From NORP309 sp964564165 (lineage in GTDB: Bacteria; Pseudomonadota; Gammaproteobacteria; Xanthomonadales; Marinicellaceae), in contig CAZLZZ010000154.1 of assembly GCA_964564165.1 (NCBI GenBank), positions 1 to 7,506 of the forward strand: a DNA stretch of 7,506 bases, given 5' to 3'. How positions within the stretch are numbered: position 1 is the first letter of the stretch; each line of letters opens with the position of its first letter. The notes beneath the pieces were generated by a model. That model worked only from the letters and a program-made list of their open reading frames with translations. It did not search any database and had not been told where the DNA came from. Positions 1 through 6,524 of the stretch are shown piece by piece. A program made the translations under genes and the position numbers.

Positions 1-1
1 T

Positions 2-748
2 GAAGGAGAAGTTAAGTTGCGTTGTCCAGTGGGATTATATTGTGATGCGCAGCGCAAAGAAGCGATTAAACATTTTGCCTCAAGAAAAGCCCTGGATATT
101 GAAGGATTGGGAGATAAATTGGTTGAATTAATGGTTGATGAAGGACTGATAAAAACTCCAGCAGATTTATTTCTCCTGCACAAACAAGACTTGATTAATT
201 TAGAACGCATGGCAGAAAAATCAGCCAACAATTTATTGCAGTCCATAGATTCAAGCAAGCACACACAACTGGATAAATTTATCTATTCACTGGGTATTCG
301 TGAAGTGGGAGAAGCCACTGCCATGACCCTGGCCAGCCAATTAAAAAGTATTGAAGCTATTGGAAACAGTACCGTAGAAGAGCTAGAAGAATTGCCAGAT
401 ATTGGCCCGATTGTTGCCAAAAAAATCCGACAATTCTTTGCAGATGATCATAACCTAACAGTTATTCAGAAATTGCTAGAAGCAGGCATCACTTGGGATG
501 AGATAGAAACCCCAACGGCAGAGTCTCAACCCTTGCTTGGAAAAACTATCGTGCTCACAGGTTCATTATCACAATTCACCCGAGCCACCGCCAAAGACAA
601 GCTCATTAAGCTTGGTGCCAAAGTTGCAGGTTCGGTATCCAAAAATACTGATATTTTGATAGCAGGAGGAAATTCTGGTTCTAAGCTGGTTAAAGCTGGG
701 AAGTTGGGTGTTGAAATTAGGGATGAAGACTGGTTGTTGGGATTGTGA
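2..748 (+). CDS. ligA: NAD-dependent DNA ligase LigA, C-terminal part (5' end outside window)
   Basis: LigA seals nicks between Okazaki fragments and in repaired DNA, using NAD+ as adenylate donor. The reading frame is open from base 2, so the gene enters from the left; the TTG at 17 is an internal leucine codon, not a start. Visible parts in order: the last two cysteines of the Cys4 zinc finger (RCPVGLYC near the left edge, the spacing expected for that finger), the helix-hairpin-helix region beginning ALDIEGLGDK, a further HhH motif ELPDIGPIVAKKI, and a C-terminal BRCT domain of about 75 residues starting at PLLGKTIVLTGSL and ending in DEDWLLGL just before the stop. About 248 codons of a protein that is usually around 670 residues are present; the adenylation domain with its catalytic lysine and the OB fold lie upstream. 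The C-terminus looks intact. It converges on the metalloprotease gene at 851. Identification is secure. Confidence 0.97.
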   Translation, partial: EGEVKLRCPVGLYCDAQRKEAIKHFASRKALDIEGLGDKLVELMVDEGLIKTPADLFLLHKQDLINLERMAEKSANNLLQSIDSSKHTQLDKFIYSLGIREVGEATAMTLASQLKSIEAIGNSTVEELEELPDIGPIVAKKIRQFFADDHNLTVIQKLLEAGITWDEIETPTAESQPLLGKTIVLTGSLSQFTRATAKDKLIKLGAKVAGSVSKNTDILIAGGNSGSKLVKAGKLGVEIRDEDWLLGL

Positions 749-750
749 TA

Positions 751-767
751 GTTGTTGATTCAACAAC
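751..767. terminator. Small perfect hairpin just after ligA, possible weak terminator
   Basis: The sequence GTTGTTG-ATT-CAACAAC is a perfect 7-bp stem with a 3-base loop, beginning 3 bases after the ligA stop. There is no clear run of T after it on the + strand (the following bases are ctcagtcatcatttcttg), so a standard intrinsic terminator is doubtful. Position is the main argument. A second smaller stem, CCTGT-TTT-ACAGG, lies at 810-822 in the same convergent spacer. Confidence 0.3.
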
Positions 768-850
768 TCAGTCATCATTTCTTGTAGTTTGATTTGCGCC
801 CTCTTACACCCTGTTTTACAGGCCTGGTTAGATTTATTTACATACTCAAT

Positions 851-2701
851 CTACTTTTGTTTATAATTTTCCAACATACCTATAACTTTATTATTTATCG
901 CTTTTGAGTTCTTCGTGATACTTGAAAATGGTTTGTTATCTTTAATAATTTTACAAGTTGTCTGCCATGCTAATTCTTCCTGTTCGATAGAAGTGAAAAA
1001 TTTTCCTAGATTCTGCTCTTGTTCTTTTTGTTTGTTTTTCTCATTTATTTCCAACAACTCCAATTGTTTCTCGATAGTTTGACAGTGTTGGCCTATTTCG
1101 ATGACTTCATTGCTATTACACTTTGCTAAACCTTGTTTAAATTTAGCATAATCATTCTCTTGACATGCCATAATTATTTCGTGGACTTGAAAAGGTGTAT
1201 CGTCACTATAATACATACTTCCCTTATTGATGATTGAATTGGCTTTATCAAACTGGTTGTTGTGTATAAAAGCTTCAGATAAAAAAGTAAATTCATCCAA
1301 ATGTATAAAAAAATTATTATTGCTAGTTAACTGATCGAAGTCAGTTCTATGGCAGTTTTTTACATCGACTCCCCAAGAAAATTTACATATATTTTCTATT
1401 GCATCATTATGTCTTCCCTGAGCAATACGTAATTTTGCGATAACCATCCATAACATTTGCCTAACAGGATGACTTTTGTCGATATATTTGTTAATATTTC
1501 TTAAATTTGTTTCAGCTTCTCTAAATTTTCCTTCATCAATCAAGATGTTGTTTTTAGCAACATCTTCAAAGATTTCATCAATTTTTTTGACTAATTTTTG
1601 TATATCTGGAAACTCTTCATCAGGAGTCGATGGCGGGGCATCTTCTCGATAAAACTCTTTTCTATATGCTTCAATATTCACTTTCCGTACGTCTGCTCGC
1701 AGATGTTTGCGTTTTTTGTCATTAAGCCAAGTTCCAATTTTCAAAGATACTCCAGATGATATTTTCATAATAAATGCAGTTAAAATACCTTTTACTAAAT
1801 CGTTTTGTCCTGTTTTAGCAACTTCCTTATTAACCCAGTTCTGAAAAACAGGTTGAATTTTTTTTATATACACATTTGAAAGTTTAACTATTTCTTTGTT
1901 TTTTTCTTCGTAGGCTAGTAGCACACTAAACATTTGATCTGCTGCCTCAATAGGGTAACCAGTCAATGAAATTAAATCCATTGAGAAAAAATCTGCTTCA
2001 CCTTCATTCTTTTGGGATATTTTAGGATTAATTAAATCCCTTTTGGCAGACACCATTAACTTGCCAATTAATAGCGCTTTTGCAACCTCTTTATTCGATG
2101 ATTTGGTCGAACGCATATTTAACTTTTTATCAGTAGTATTAAAGCGAAGCCCTGACAAAAATGTAACTGTACTTGCAATATTGCTAAATTTTTTTAAGGC
2201 AGAAGTTTGTAGTTTACGATCAACGTTAGTATCAGGGTGTTTTAAAATAAGGTGGGCTAATTCATGTGCGATTACAGTGGCAACTTCGCCAACTGACTGC
2301 GTATCTATGATCCATTGAGTGGTCAACAAAATATTATTATTGCGTGTGCTATGTGCATTCAATGACTGGCTGTGGATTACATATAAGCCAAGATTTTGTT
2401 TTAAATCATCACTAATTAGGCCGGGCCTATCCTCATCAAGTTTTCTCAACATATCTTGAACAATATTATCAAAATAGGCTTGGGTTTTCCCACCAATATA
2501 ATACTGCCCTTCAAAGTCAGATGATCTAAAACTTAACAATACATTTGTATTTTTTTTACTTTTCTTTTCATTTTTTTTGGCGATTAAATGAAAATTGTCA
2601 ATTATTTTTTGTTTTGGTATTTTAGGTTTTTTGGCGAATATAATATTTGCCTGTAGAAGACCATATATCACACATAAACAAAGTGTAAATTTTTTCATCA
2701 T
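851..2701 (-). CDS. Periplasmic M48-family zinc metalloprotease with TPR-like C-terminal half
   Basis: Predicted secreted zinc peptidase of 616 residues. It starts MMKKF and has a hydrophobic signal-like segment to about residue 23 (NIIFA-KK); no lipobox is seen. The catalytic motif HELAH lies at residues 146-150 (codons at 2266-2252) within VATVIAHELAHLILKH, and the third zinc ligand is probably E233 in NEGEADFFS, the ExxAD pattern of M48 peptidases (HtpX, Ste24 and BepA/LoiP-like). From about residue 385 the protein is helical with TPR-like pairs (GKFREAETNL, GRHNDAIENI, NNQFDKANSI), followed by a charged coiled-coil-like stretch near 541-566. M48 plus TPR recalls BepA (YfgC), an outer-membrane-protein quality-control protease, but this protein is longer, has an insert of about 80 residues between HELAH and EGEAD, and is not its orthologue as far as I can tell. 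The start ATG overlaps the preceding gene's stop (ATGA), and a second ATG follows immediately. A weak TGAGA lies just upstream. Substrate unknown. Confidence 0.88.
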   Translation of the reverse strand: MMKKFTLCLCVIYGLLQANIIFAKKPKIPKQKIIDNFHLIAKKNEKKSKKNTNVLLSFRSSDFEGQYYIGGKTQAYFDNIVQDMLRKLDEDRPGLISDDLKQNLGLYVIHSQSLNAHSTRNNNILLTTQWIIDTQSVGEVATVIAHELAHLILKHPDTNVDRKLQTSALKKFSNIASTVTFLSGLRFNTTDKKLNMRSTKSSNKEVAKALLIGKLMVSAKRDLINPKISQKNEGEADFFSMDLISLTGYPIEAADQMFSVLLAYEEKNKEIVKLSNVYIKKIQPVFQNWVNKEVAKTGQNDLVKGILTAFIMKISSGVSLKIGTWLNDKKRKHLRADVRKVNIEAYRKEFYREDAPPSTPDEEFPDIQKLVKKIDEIFEDVAKNNILIDEGKFREAETNLRNINKYIDKSHPVRQMLWMVIAKLRIAQGRHNDAIENICKFSWGVDVKNCHRTDFDQLTSNNNFFIHLDEFTFLSEAFIHNNQFDKANSIINKGSMYYSDDTPFQVHEIIMACQENDYAKFKQGLAKCNSNEVIEIGQHCQTIEKQLELLEINEKNKQKEQEQNLGKFFTSIEQEELAWQTTCKIIKDNKPFSSITKNSKAINNKVIGMLENYKQK

Positions 2702-3090
2702 TTCTCACAAATAGAAGTTGTCATGGCTATTTTTCTGTTTTTATTTTGGTTGCTTGCACTACATGGTATTCCCGTTGCTGTTCTTTTATCGAATGATTTG
2801 TCTAATATTACTTTGGCCCTGGAGAATGTAACCAACCTGTTTTTATAGTTTATTACTAAATGTTCATTTGAGCCTCCTGCCGTTCCAACTACTTCAAGTT
2901 TTGTGGGTTCTCCCAATTCAATTGTATTAATTTTTATACGTTGTTCTGTATTTGGGTTTTTGTAATCAAAAAGAGTGATTTGTTCGGTTTTAAACTTCAT
3001 TACAGGATAATTGTCACTCATGCCACTTTGAGAAGAGGCATTGTTTATAAAAAGAATAACAGTAATAATAAGCAGCAGTAGGTGTTTCAT
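2698..3090 (-). CDS. Small secreted protein of unknown function, middle gene of the CHASE2-protease unit
   Basis: A 130-residue protein I do not recognise as a named family. It begins MKHLLLLIITVILF, a clear signal peptide, with likely cleavage around residue 20 (NNASS-QS). The mature part of about 110 residues looks beta-rich (alternating segments such as QRIKINTIEL, TKLEVVG, HLVINYKNRLVTF). Two cysteines, C110 and C128, sit near the C-terminus and could form a disulfide in the periplasm. Its start ATG overlaps the CHASE2 stop by 4 bases and its stop overlaps the protease start by 4 bases, so translation is probably coupled across all three genes. A good Shine-Dalgarno (GGAGAC) precedes the ATG. 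By position it may be a partner, ligand, inhibitor or substrate of the sensor or the protease; nothing in the sequence decides between these. Confidence 0.8.
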   Translation of the reverse strand: MKHLLLLIITVILFINNASSQSGMSDNYPVMKFKTEQITLFDYKNPNTEQRIKINTIELGEPTKLEVVGTAGGSNEHLVINYKNRLVTFSRAKVILDKSFDKRTATGIPCSASNQNKNRKIAMTTSICEK

Positions 3091-4481
3091 ATATTGTCTC
3101 CAGTTGATTTGATTTTAGTTTTAGGTTTTGATCCAATCTCTGTTTTCGATTTAAAAATCTTGATTAATAATAAAAGAATAAGAGAGTAAGTAAACACATA
3201 AAAGAATAAGTTTGTAGCAAGTAATCCGATGACATTACTTGGATCGTTACGTAAGAGTATGTGGGAAATATAAATTCCTACTAAGATCACTATTGAGCAA
3301 AGTAGTATTAAGAAAAATGATATGTACATTGATTTTTTGGCAGTTTTTTTGTTTTTTGCGTCTTGTGTAGATTCGTCAAACTTCAAATACAAGAAAAGAT
3401 TAAATGCGAGAATGAATATTTCGATTAAATCACCTGAGTCTAAATTAAAGAATAATGTTTTAGAGTCACTGTGTTTAAAATATTTATTGTCATATTTAAT
3501 TAAATTATCCAATGCCATCGCATGTACAAAGACCCCAGGAATTTGCCCATATATGGGGTTTTGAAAAAAATCTTTGTCTGCTACTCGTTCGTTCCCAAAA
3601 AAAACTATGCGACCACCAAACTTTTTTTTAGCCTCTTCATTAGTTAAAAACATATTATTAGTATTGTATTTATCTAAATAGGGCTTGTCATCATAACTAC
3701 TATCACAAATTGCTATGGCTAAACACAGTCCTTTAAAAAATTTCGCAAAAATAGAGGAAGGTTCACTTGAAGGCCTGCTGGGCCATTTGATAAACATAGG
3801 AGTAAAAAATTCATCCGAATTATATAGATCTTGATAAATTTGAAATGCTGCCATAGTTTTTCCTTCTGAATCCTTGGCGGGATAAAATCCATCTTCCATT
3901 TCCCACTCAATAGCAACTGGAGTAATTAAGCTACTGATTTCAGGGTCGGAGTCGTAATTTCTTATACCATAAATTTTTATGTTCTCACTTTCTGTATTTT
4001 TGATATTTTTGGCGTAGTTAATGGCCTCAATAAATTCATCTTTAAATGTTGAATCTTTACGTACAATAAAATTTATATCGAAAAATATAGCTTTAGGGTG
4101 ATAATCAGCAATATATTCTAACCACCCAGCATAGTCGCGATAAGTTGGAGGCCAATACCTTGCACTATCTTCATTGGTGTTAATGACCACAATATCATCA
4201 GGCTCTCTAGGATAAAAATAAGAAGAAAATCGAGTGCTAACATCTCGGCTCATTTCATTGGTATAGCTTTCTAGATTTAGTATATCAAGAATAATAAATA
4301 AAAAAATAACCAAAGCCCCAGTTATTATTTTAGCTGTTAATGGTTTGTTAAAAAATGTATTACTCATTTGTGGATTTTTATTAGTGTTATCTTTAAATCT
4401 TAACATAAAGCCGCCAGTGATGTCAATGGATGTTCTGTCCTGTAAATTATTTACATTTTTATTCGTTTTGTAATTACTCAC
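3087..4481 (-). CDS. CHASE2-domain membrane sensor protein without a cytoplasmic output domain
   Basis: CHASE2 is an extracytoplasmic sensory domain usually attached to histidine kinases, nucleotide cyclases or serine/threonine kinases. Here: a polar N-terminus, one membrane segment (about residues 50-68, KIITGALVIFLFIILDIL), an extracytoplasmic domain at about 78-335, then three membrane segments (about 351-367, 384-408, 416-443) and a short basic tail ending at residue 464. CHASE2 hallmarks are PDDIVVINTNEDS, the HPKAIFFDINF strand, GGRIVFFGN and the late IYGQIPGVFVHAMALDNLI. The C-terminal three-helix arrangement is the usual one in CHASE2 proteins, but the chain stops where the kinase or cyclase would begin. 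The open frame starts at a GTG with no evident ribosome binding site; in-frame ATGs at residue 26 (4406) and residue 39 (4367) are alternatives, and 39 still keeps the first membrane segment. It is the first gene of the three-gene unit and its TGA overlaps the next ATG. Ligand unknown. Domain call is fairly firm; function is not. Confidence 0.85.
   Translation of the reverse strand: MSNYKTNKNVNNLQDRTSIDITGGFMLRFKDNTNKNPQMSNTFFNKPLTAKIITGALVIFLFIILDILNLESYTNEMSRDVSTRFSSYFYPREPDDIVVINTNEDSARYWPPTYRDYAGWLEYIADYHPKAIFFDINFIVRKDSTFKDEFIEAINYAKNIKNTESENIKIYGIRNYDSDPEISSLITPVAIEWEMEDGFYPAKDSEGKTMAAFQIYQDLYNSDEFFTPMFIKWPSRPSSEPSSIFAKFFKGLCLAIAICDSSYDDKPYLDKYNTNNMFLTNEEAKKKFGGRIVFFGNERVADKDFFQNPIYGQIPGVFVHAMALDNLIKYDNKYFKHSDSKTLFFNLDSGDLIEIFILAFNLFLYLKFDESTQDAKNKKTAKKSMYISFFLILLCSIVILVGIYISHILLRNDPSNVIGLLATNLFFYVFTYSLILLLLIKIFKSKTEIGSKPKTKIKSTGDNI
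3096..3101 (-). promoter_or_regulatory. Ribosome binding site for the small secreted protein
   Basis: Read on the minus strand, GGAGAC lies inside the last codons of the CHASE2 gene, 5 bases upstream of the ATG at 3090-3088. It is the best Shine-Dalgarno match of the three-gene unit, supports this start and suggests the small protein may be made in excess over its neighbours. Confidence 0.6.
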
Positions 4482-4489
4482 GCGGCAAT

Positions 4490-4517
4490 ATTTTAAAAAA
4501 ATTTAATTACTCGACAA
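4490..4517 (-). promoter_or_regulatory. Candidate sigma-70 promoter for the CHASE2-secreted-protease unit
   Basis: On the minus strand TTGTCG (4517-4512, 4 of 6 matches to TTGACA) is followed after 16 bases by TAAAAT (4495-4490, 5 of 6 to TATAAT). Transcription would begin near 4483, almost at the GTG of the CHASE2 frame, so either the message is leaderless or translation starts at the in-frame ATG at 4406 or 4367. The surrounding DNA is very AT-rich, so chance matches are likely. Confidence 0.35.
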
Positions 4518-4556
4518 AATTTATCACTATTTATTCAAGTTTACTGAACAATATTT

Positions 4557-4697
4557 CTAAAAAAATGGTTTCACATCTTGGATAAATTTCTTGACATCTA
4601 ATTTTTCAAGTTTTAAAACTAAGGCTTGGTTGAGATGATGAGTAAGAATTGATGTGTTTTTTCGCTGTGCCGCCGTGCTACTCGATAATGCTTTTAA
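4557..4697 (-). pseudogene. 46-codon fragment resembling the C-terminus of an AbiEii-type nucleotidyltransferase toxin
   Basis: Between CHASE2 and zapE the minus strand holds an open stretch of 46 codons with no start codon, bounded upstream by TAA (4700-4698) and ended by TAG (4559-4557). The translation has protein-like composition: an amphipathic helix HLNQALVLKLEKLDVKKF followed by IQDVKPFF at the stop. From memory, a closing pattern of Leu-Asp, a short helix and D-V-(K/R)-P-F is common at the end of AbiEii/AbiGii-family nucleotidyltransferase toxins (type IV abortive-infection systems). All three minus frames further upstream to 4766 contain stops, so no longer gene is present. I read it as the decayed tail of a lost gene. 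The family assignment is pattern memory only; it could be a tail of another protein or chance coding. Confidence 0.4.
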
Positions 4698-4766
4698 TTA
4701 ATGAAACGGGTGTAAATTCAGATTAGTGTGGAGCTAAACCAACGTTTTAGATATGAGTTCTTGTGA

Positions 4767-5085
4767 TTATGATAGTTGGCTGTGGAAGTTTTGCATTTCG
4801 GTTAAACGAGAAACAGTTCTTTGCATCTCGAAACTCAATTCATCGCCTTTGTATATTTCTGTAAATTCAACAGTTGATAACACATGCAATGGGGTGTTAG
4901 CATCATAGAGCACGTCAATCAGTGTGATAAACCGTCTGGCGGTGTTTCTATCATCGGTTTCTATCGCTGCGTTAATGACCATAAAAATCGATTGGTATTG
5001 CTGGGTTAATTGAATATAATCGCTGGCATTTCTGGGTTGCATGCACAAGGTTTCGAATTCAAACATGATGTGTTTGGAACATCTT
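4767..5085 (-). CDS. zapE: Cell division ATPase ZapE (AFG1-like), C-terminal part after the sequence gap
   Basis: The frame is open from the N gap (base 5085) to the TAA at 4769-4767, about 105 codons. It matches the end of ZapE/AFG1 ATPases: IMFEFETLCMQPRNASDY corresponds to the family's WFDF..LC..PRS..DY, then ARRFITLIDVLYDANTPL, then the STVEFTEIYKGDELSFEMQR and TVSRLTEMQ region typical of the extreme C-terminus. The ATG at 5066 lies within this conserved block and is an internal methionine, not a start; in-frame codons upstream of it (R-C-S-K-H-I) run into the gap. With the gap taken as exactly 10 bases this part is in the same frame as the N-terminal part at 5148-5816, giving about 350 codons overall, near the family's usual 360-380. 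The gap length is probably arbitrary. Confidence 0.85.
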
Positions 5086-5095
5086 NNNNNNNNNN
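5086..5095. other. Assembly gap (ten N) inside zapE
   Basis: Ten consecutive N interrupt the zapE gene. The round number suggests a scaffolding placeholder rather than a measured distance, so frame relations across it are not evidence by themselves. Confidence 0.95.
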
Positions 5096-5147
5096 GTTGG
5101 CGTTTATTGATTTGGATGGGAGAAATGTGTAGATCACTATATACTAC

Positions 5148-5816
5148 TTATAATAAAAAAAAAAACTCAAAATCATTGTTGTTTTGTTCGTCGATGGGTG
5201 TAAACCACTTTTTGTTTTGATTGGAGGATTGTATTCTGTAATCAAGATTACCATCTAGTTGCATGATTTTCATATGGTTTTGCATCCACCTGATGGCGGG
5301 AATAAATTTTCCCCTTTGTAAGCCGCCGGCATAGAGGTCAATGGGGTTTACATTGGATGTGGTGACAAGGCTGATGTTGTTTTCTTCTAGGGCAAATAGT
5401 ATTTTTGCCAGTAGCATAGCGTCGGTAATATCGTGTACCAAAAATTCATCTAGACACAAGATGTTTATCTCAGAAGACAGTCGTTTAATCACTAAGTCAA
5501 TGGGGTTTTGTTGGTTTTTTATGCTTCTTAATTGTTGGTGAAGCCACAACATGAAAGCGTGAAAATGTTGTCTGCGGATTTGTTTTGGGTCGATCGTTTC
5601 AACGAACAGATCCATTAGGAATGTTTTGCCGCGTCCAACTGAGCCAAAAATATACAAGCCATAAAATTTAGACTGTGTCATGAAAAACCACTTTTTCTTG
5701 GGTTTCACTAAATTTTGATACAAATCTTGGAAAGCCAAGACCACTTCGTTTTGCAAAGTGTCTTGTTGGATTTCTCCTGTTTCTAGTTTGTTGGTATAAA
5801 CCTGTAAAGGATTCAT
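5148..5816 (-). CDS. zapE: Cell division ATPase ZapE (AFG1-like), N-terminal part with ATPase core, ended by an in-frame stop
   Basis: ZapE is an AAA-like ATPase associated with the FtsZ ring in gammaproteobacteria, related to mitochondrial AFG1. This 222-residue part carries the ATPase core: Walker A GSVGRGKT (58-65), Walker B NILCLDE (118-124) followed by the family signature FLVHDITDAMLL, sensor-like VTTSN (151-155), and GLQRGKFIPAIRWM with a probable arginine finger at R168. It stops at TAA 5150-5148 right after a run of eleven A on the + strand (5155-5165). Reading on in the same frame past this stop gives 17 more open codons (VVYSDLHISPIQINKRQ) that resemble the family's I-x-I-N-x-R strand before the C-terminal domain, then the N gap. 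So the gene was one unit, now broken by a nonsense change or by poor sequence near the gap. The ATG at 5816 directly follows the TAA of the upstream hydrolase (zero spacing), indicating co-transcription. Confidence 0.88.
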   Translation of the reverse strand: MNPLQVYTNKLETGEIQQDTLQNEVVLAFQDLYQNLVKPKKKWFFMTQSKFYGLYIFGSVGRGKTFLMDLFVETIDPKQIRRQHFHAFMLWLHQQLRSIKNQQNPIDLVIKRLSSEINILCLDEFLVHDITDAMLLAKILFALEENNISLVTTSNVNPIDLYAGGLQRGKFIPAIRWMQNHMKIMQLDGNLDYRIQSSNQNKKWFTPIDEQNNNDFEFFFLL

Positions 5817-6494
5817 TTATTCGTCAGCGCTTTCTTCTGTTTTGGGCCGTTGTCTTAAAATGCCATTCTTAATCGCACCTTTCAAATCAATCAGACGTCG
5901 GTGGAAAAAGTGACCGGCTTTAAATGTAACCAGTTGTGGTCTGGGTTCTAACGAATTGACATAGTCATAAACCGCCTTAGGGGTGACGACATCATCGTCT
6001 TCTCCTTGAATGACTAACCACGGGCATTCTGGAATGGGCAATTCGGTATAATCATAACGCTCAACGGGTGGTGCTACCGTTAAAAACTGCGAAGGGTTGA
6101 TTTCAGGACAAGCCCGAAGTGCGGAATAAGAGCCAAATGAAAAACCTGCCAGCCAGAAGTCAAATTCAGGAAAAATTTCTTTCGCCCAGTGATAAATACT
6201 AATTAAGTCGTCGGTCTCACCAATGCCATTGTCGTGTTCTCCTTCTGATTCTCCTACTCCTCTGAAGTTAAAACGAATCGTGTGGCAGCCCAGTTCTCTA
6301 AAAGATTTTTCAATCATGTGGGTGACTTTATTGGTCATGGTTCCACCAAACAAGGGGTGAGGGTGGCAGATAATGCCGACGGTTTTGCGGTCTTCAATAT
6401 CGCTGGAAGGGGTTCCAGAAAGGCATTCTATCTTGCCGATGGCACCTTGAATAAAGAATGTTTTTTCTGGGAATTGTTTGGGGTTTTCTATCAT
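5817..6494 (-). CDS. Alpha/beta hydrolase, dienelactone-hydrolase-like (COG2945 type)
   Basis: A 225-residue cytoplasmic serine hydrolase without signal peptide or membrane segment. It shows the marks of this small hydrolase group: ICHPHPLFGGTMTNKV near residue 41 (HPHP plus GGTM, oxyanion region), RFNFRGVGESEGEHDNG around 74-90, the nucleophile elbow GFSFG with S119, an aspartate in QGEDDDVVTP (probably D167), and the catalytic histidine H195 in AGHFFHRRL. Length is typical of the group. Its natural substrate is unknown; an esterase or acyl-hydrolase role is only inferred from the fold. It starts with ATG at 6494-6492 without a strong Shine-Dalgarno and ends in TAA immediately before the zapE ATG. 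It reads away from the AmpG gene, from which it is separated by about 220 bases. Confidence 0.9.
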   Translation of the reverse strand: MIENPKQFPEKTFFIQGAIGKIECLSGTPSSDIEDRKTVGIICHPHPLFGGTMTNKVTHMIEKSFRELGCHTIRFNFRGVGESEGEHDNGIGETDDLISIYHWAKEIFPEFDFWLAGFSFGSYSALRACPEINPSQFLTVAPPVERYDYTELPIPECPWLVIQGEDDDVVTPKAVYDYVNSLEPRPQLVTFKAGHFFHRRLIDLKGAIKNGILRQRPKTEESADE

Positions 6495-6524
6495 TTCGTA
6501 GTTTGATATCTATTAAAGATGAGG

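Noticed and set aside
569..778. 69-codon minus-strand open frame over the end of ligA
   Set aside because: It lies antisense to the conserved BRCT domain of ligA; low-complexity composition and no recognisable motif.
810..822. CCTGT-TTT-ACAGG hairpin as an intrinsic terminator of the M48 gene or ligA
   Set aside because: The stem is only 5 bp and no T-run follows on either strand, so it is below what I would call a terminator.
2043..2318. 91-codon plus-strand open frame inside the M48 gene
   Set aside because: Antisense to the HELAH region of a well-supported gene; no signature of its own.
3322..3564. 80-codon plus-strand open frame inside the CHASE2 gene
   Set aside because: Antisense to membrane segments, whose hydrophobic codons give open antisense frames by chance.
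3719..3916. 65-codon minus-strand frame overlapping CHASE2 in another frame
   Set aside because: Fully inside the CHASE2 coding region, with no ribosome binding site or domain.
749..4766. Mobile-element ends, CRISPR repeats or tRNA attachment site flanking the AT-rich block
   Set aside because: I looked for direct or inverted repeats, regularly spaced repeats and tRNA-like ends at both edges and saw none convincing.
5155..5165. The 11-A run as a site of programmed frameshifting in zapE
   Set aside because: Neither a +1 nor a -1 shift leads to an open continuation; stops follow within a few codons in both frames. A broken gene or sequence error is simpler.
5341..5541. 66-codon plus-strand open frame inside zapE
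   Set aside because: Antisense to the Walker B region of zapE.
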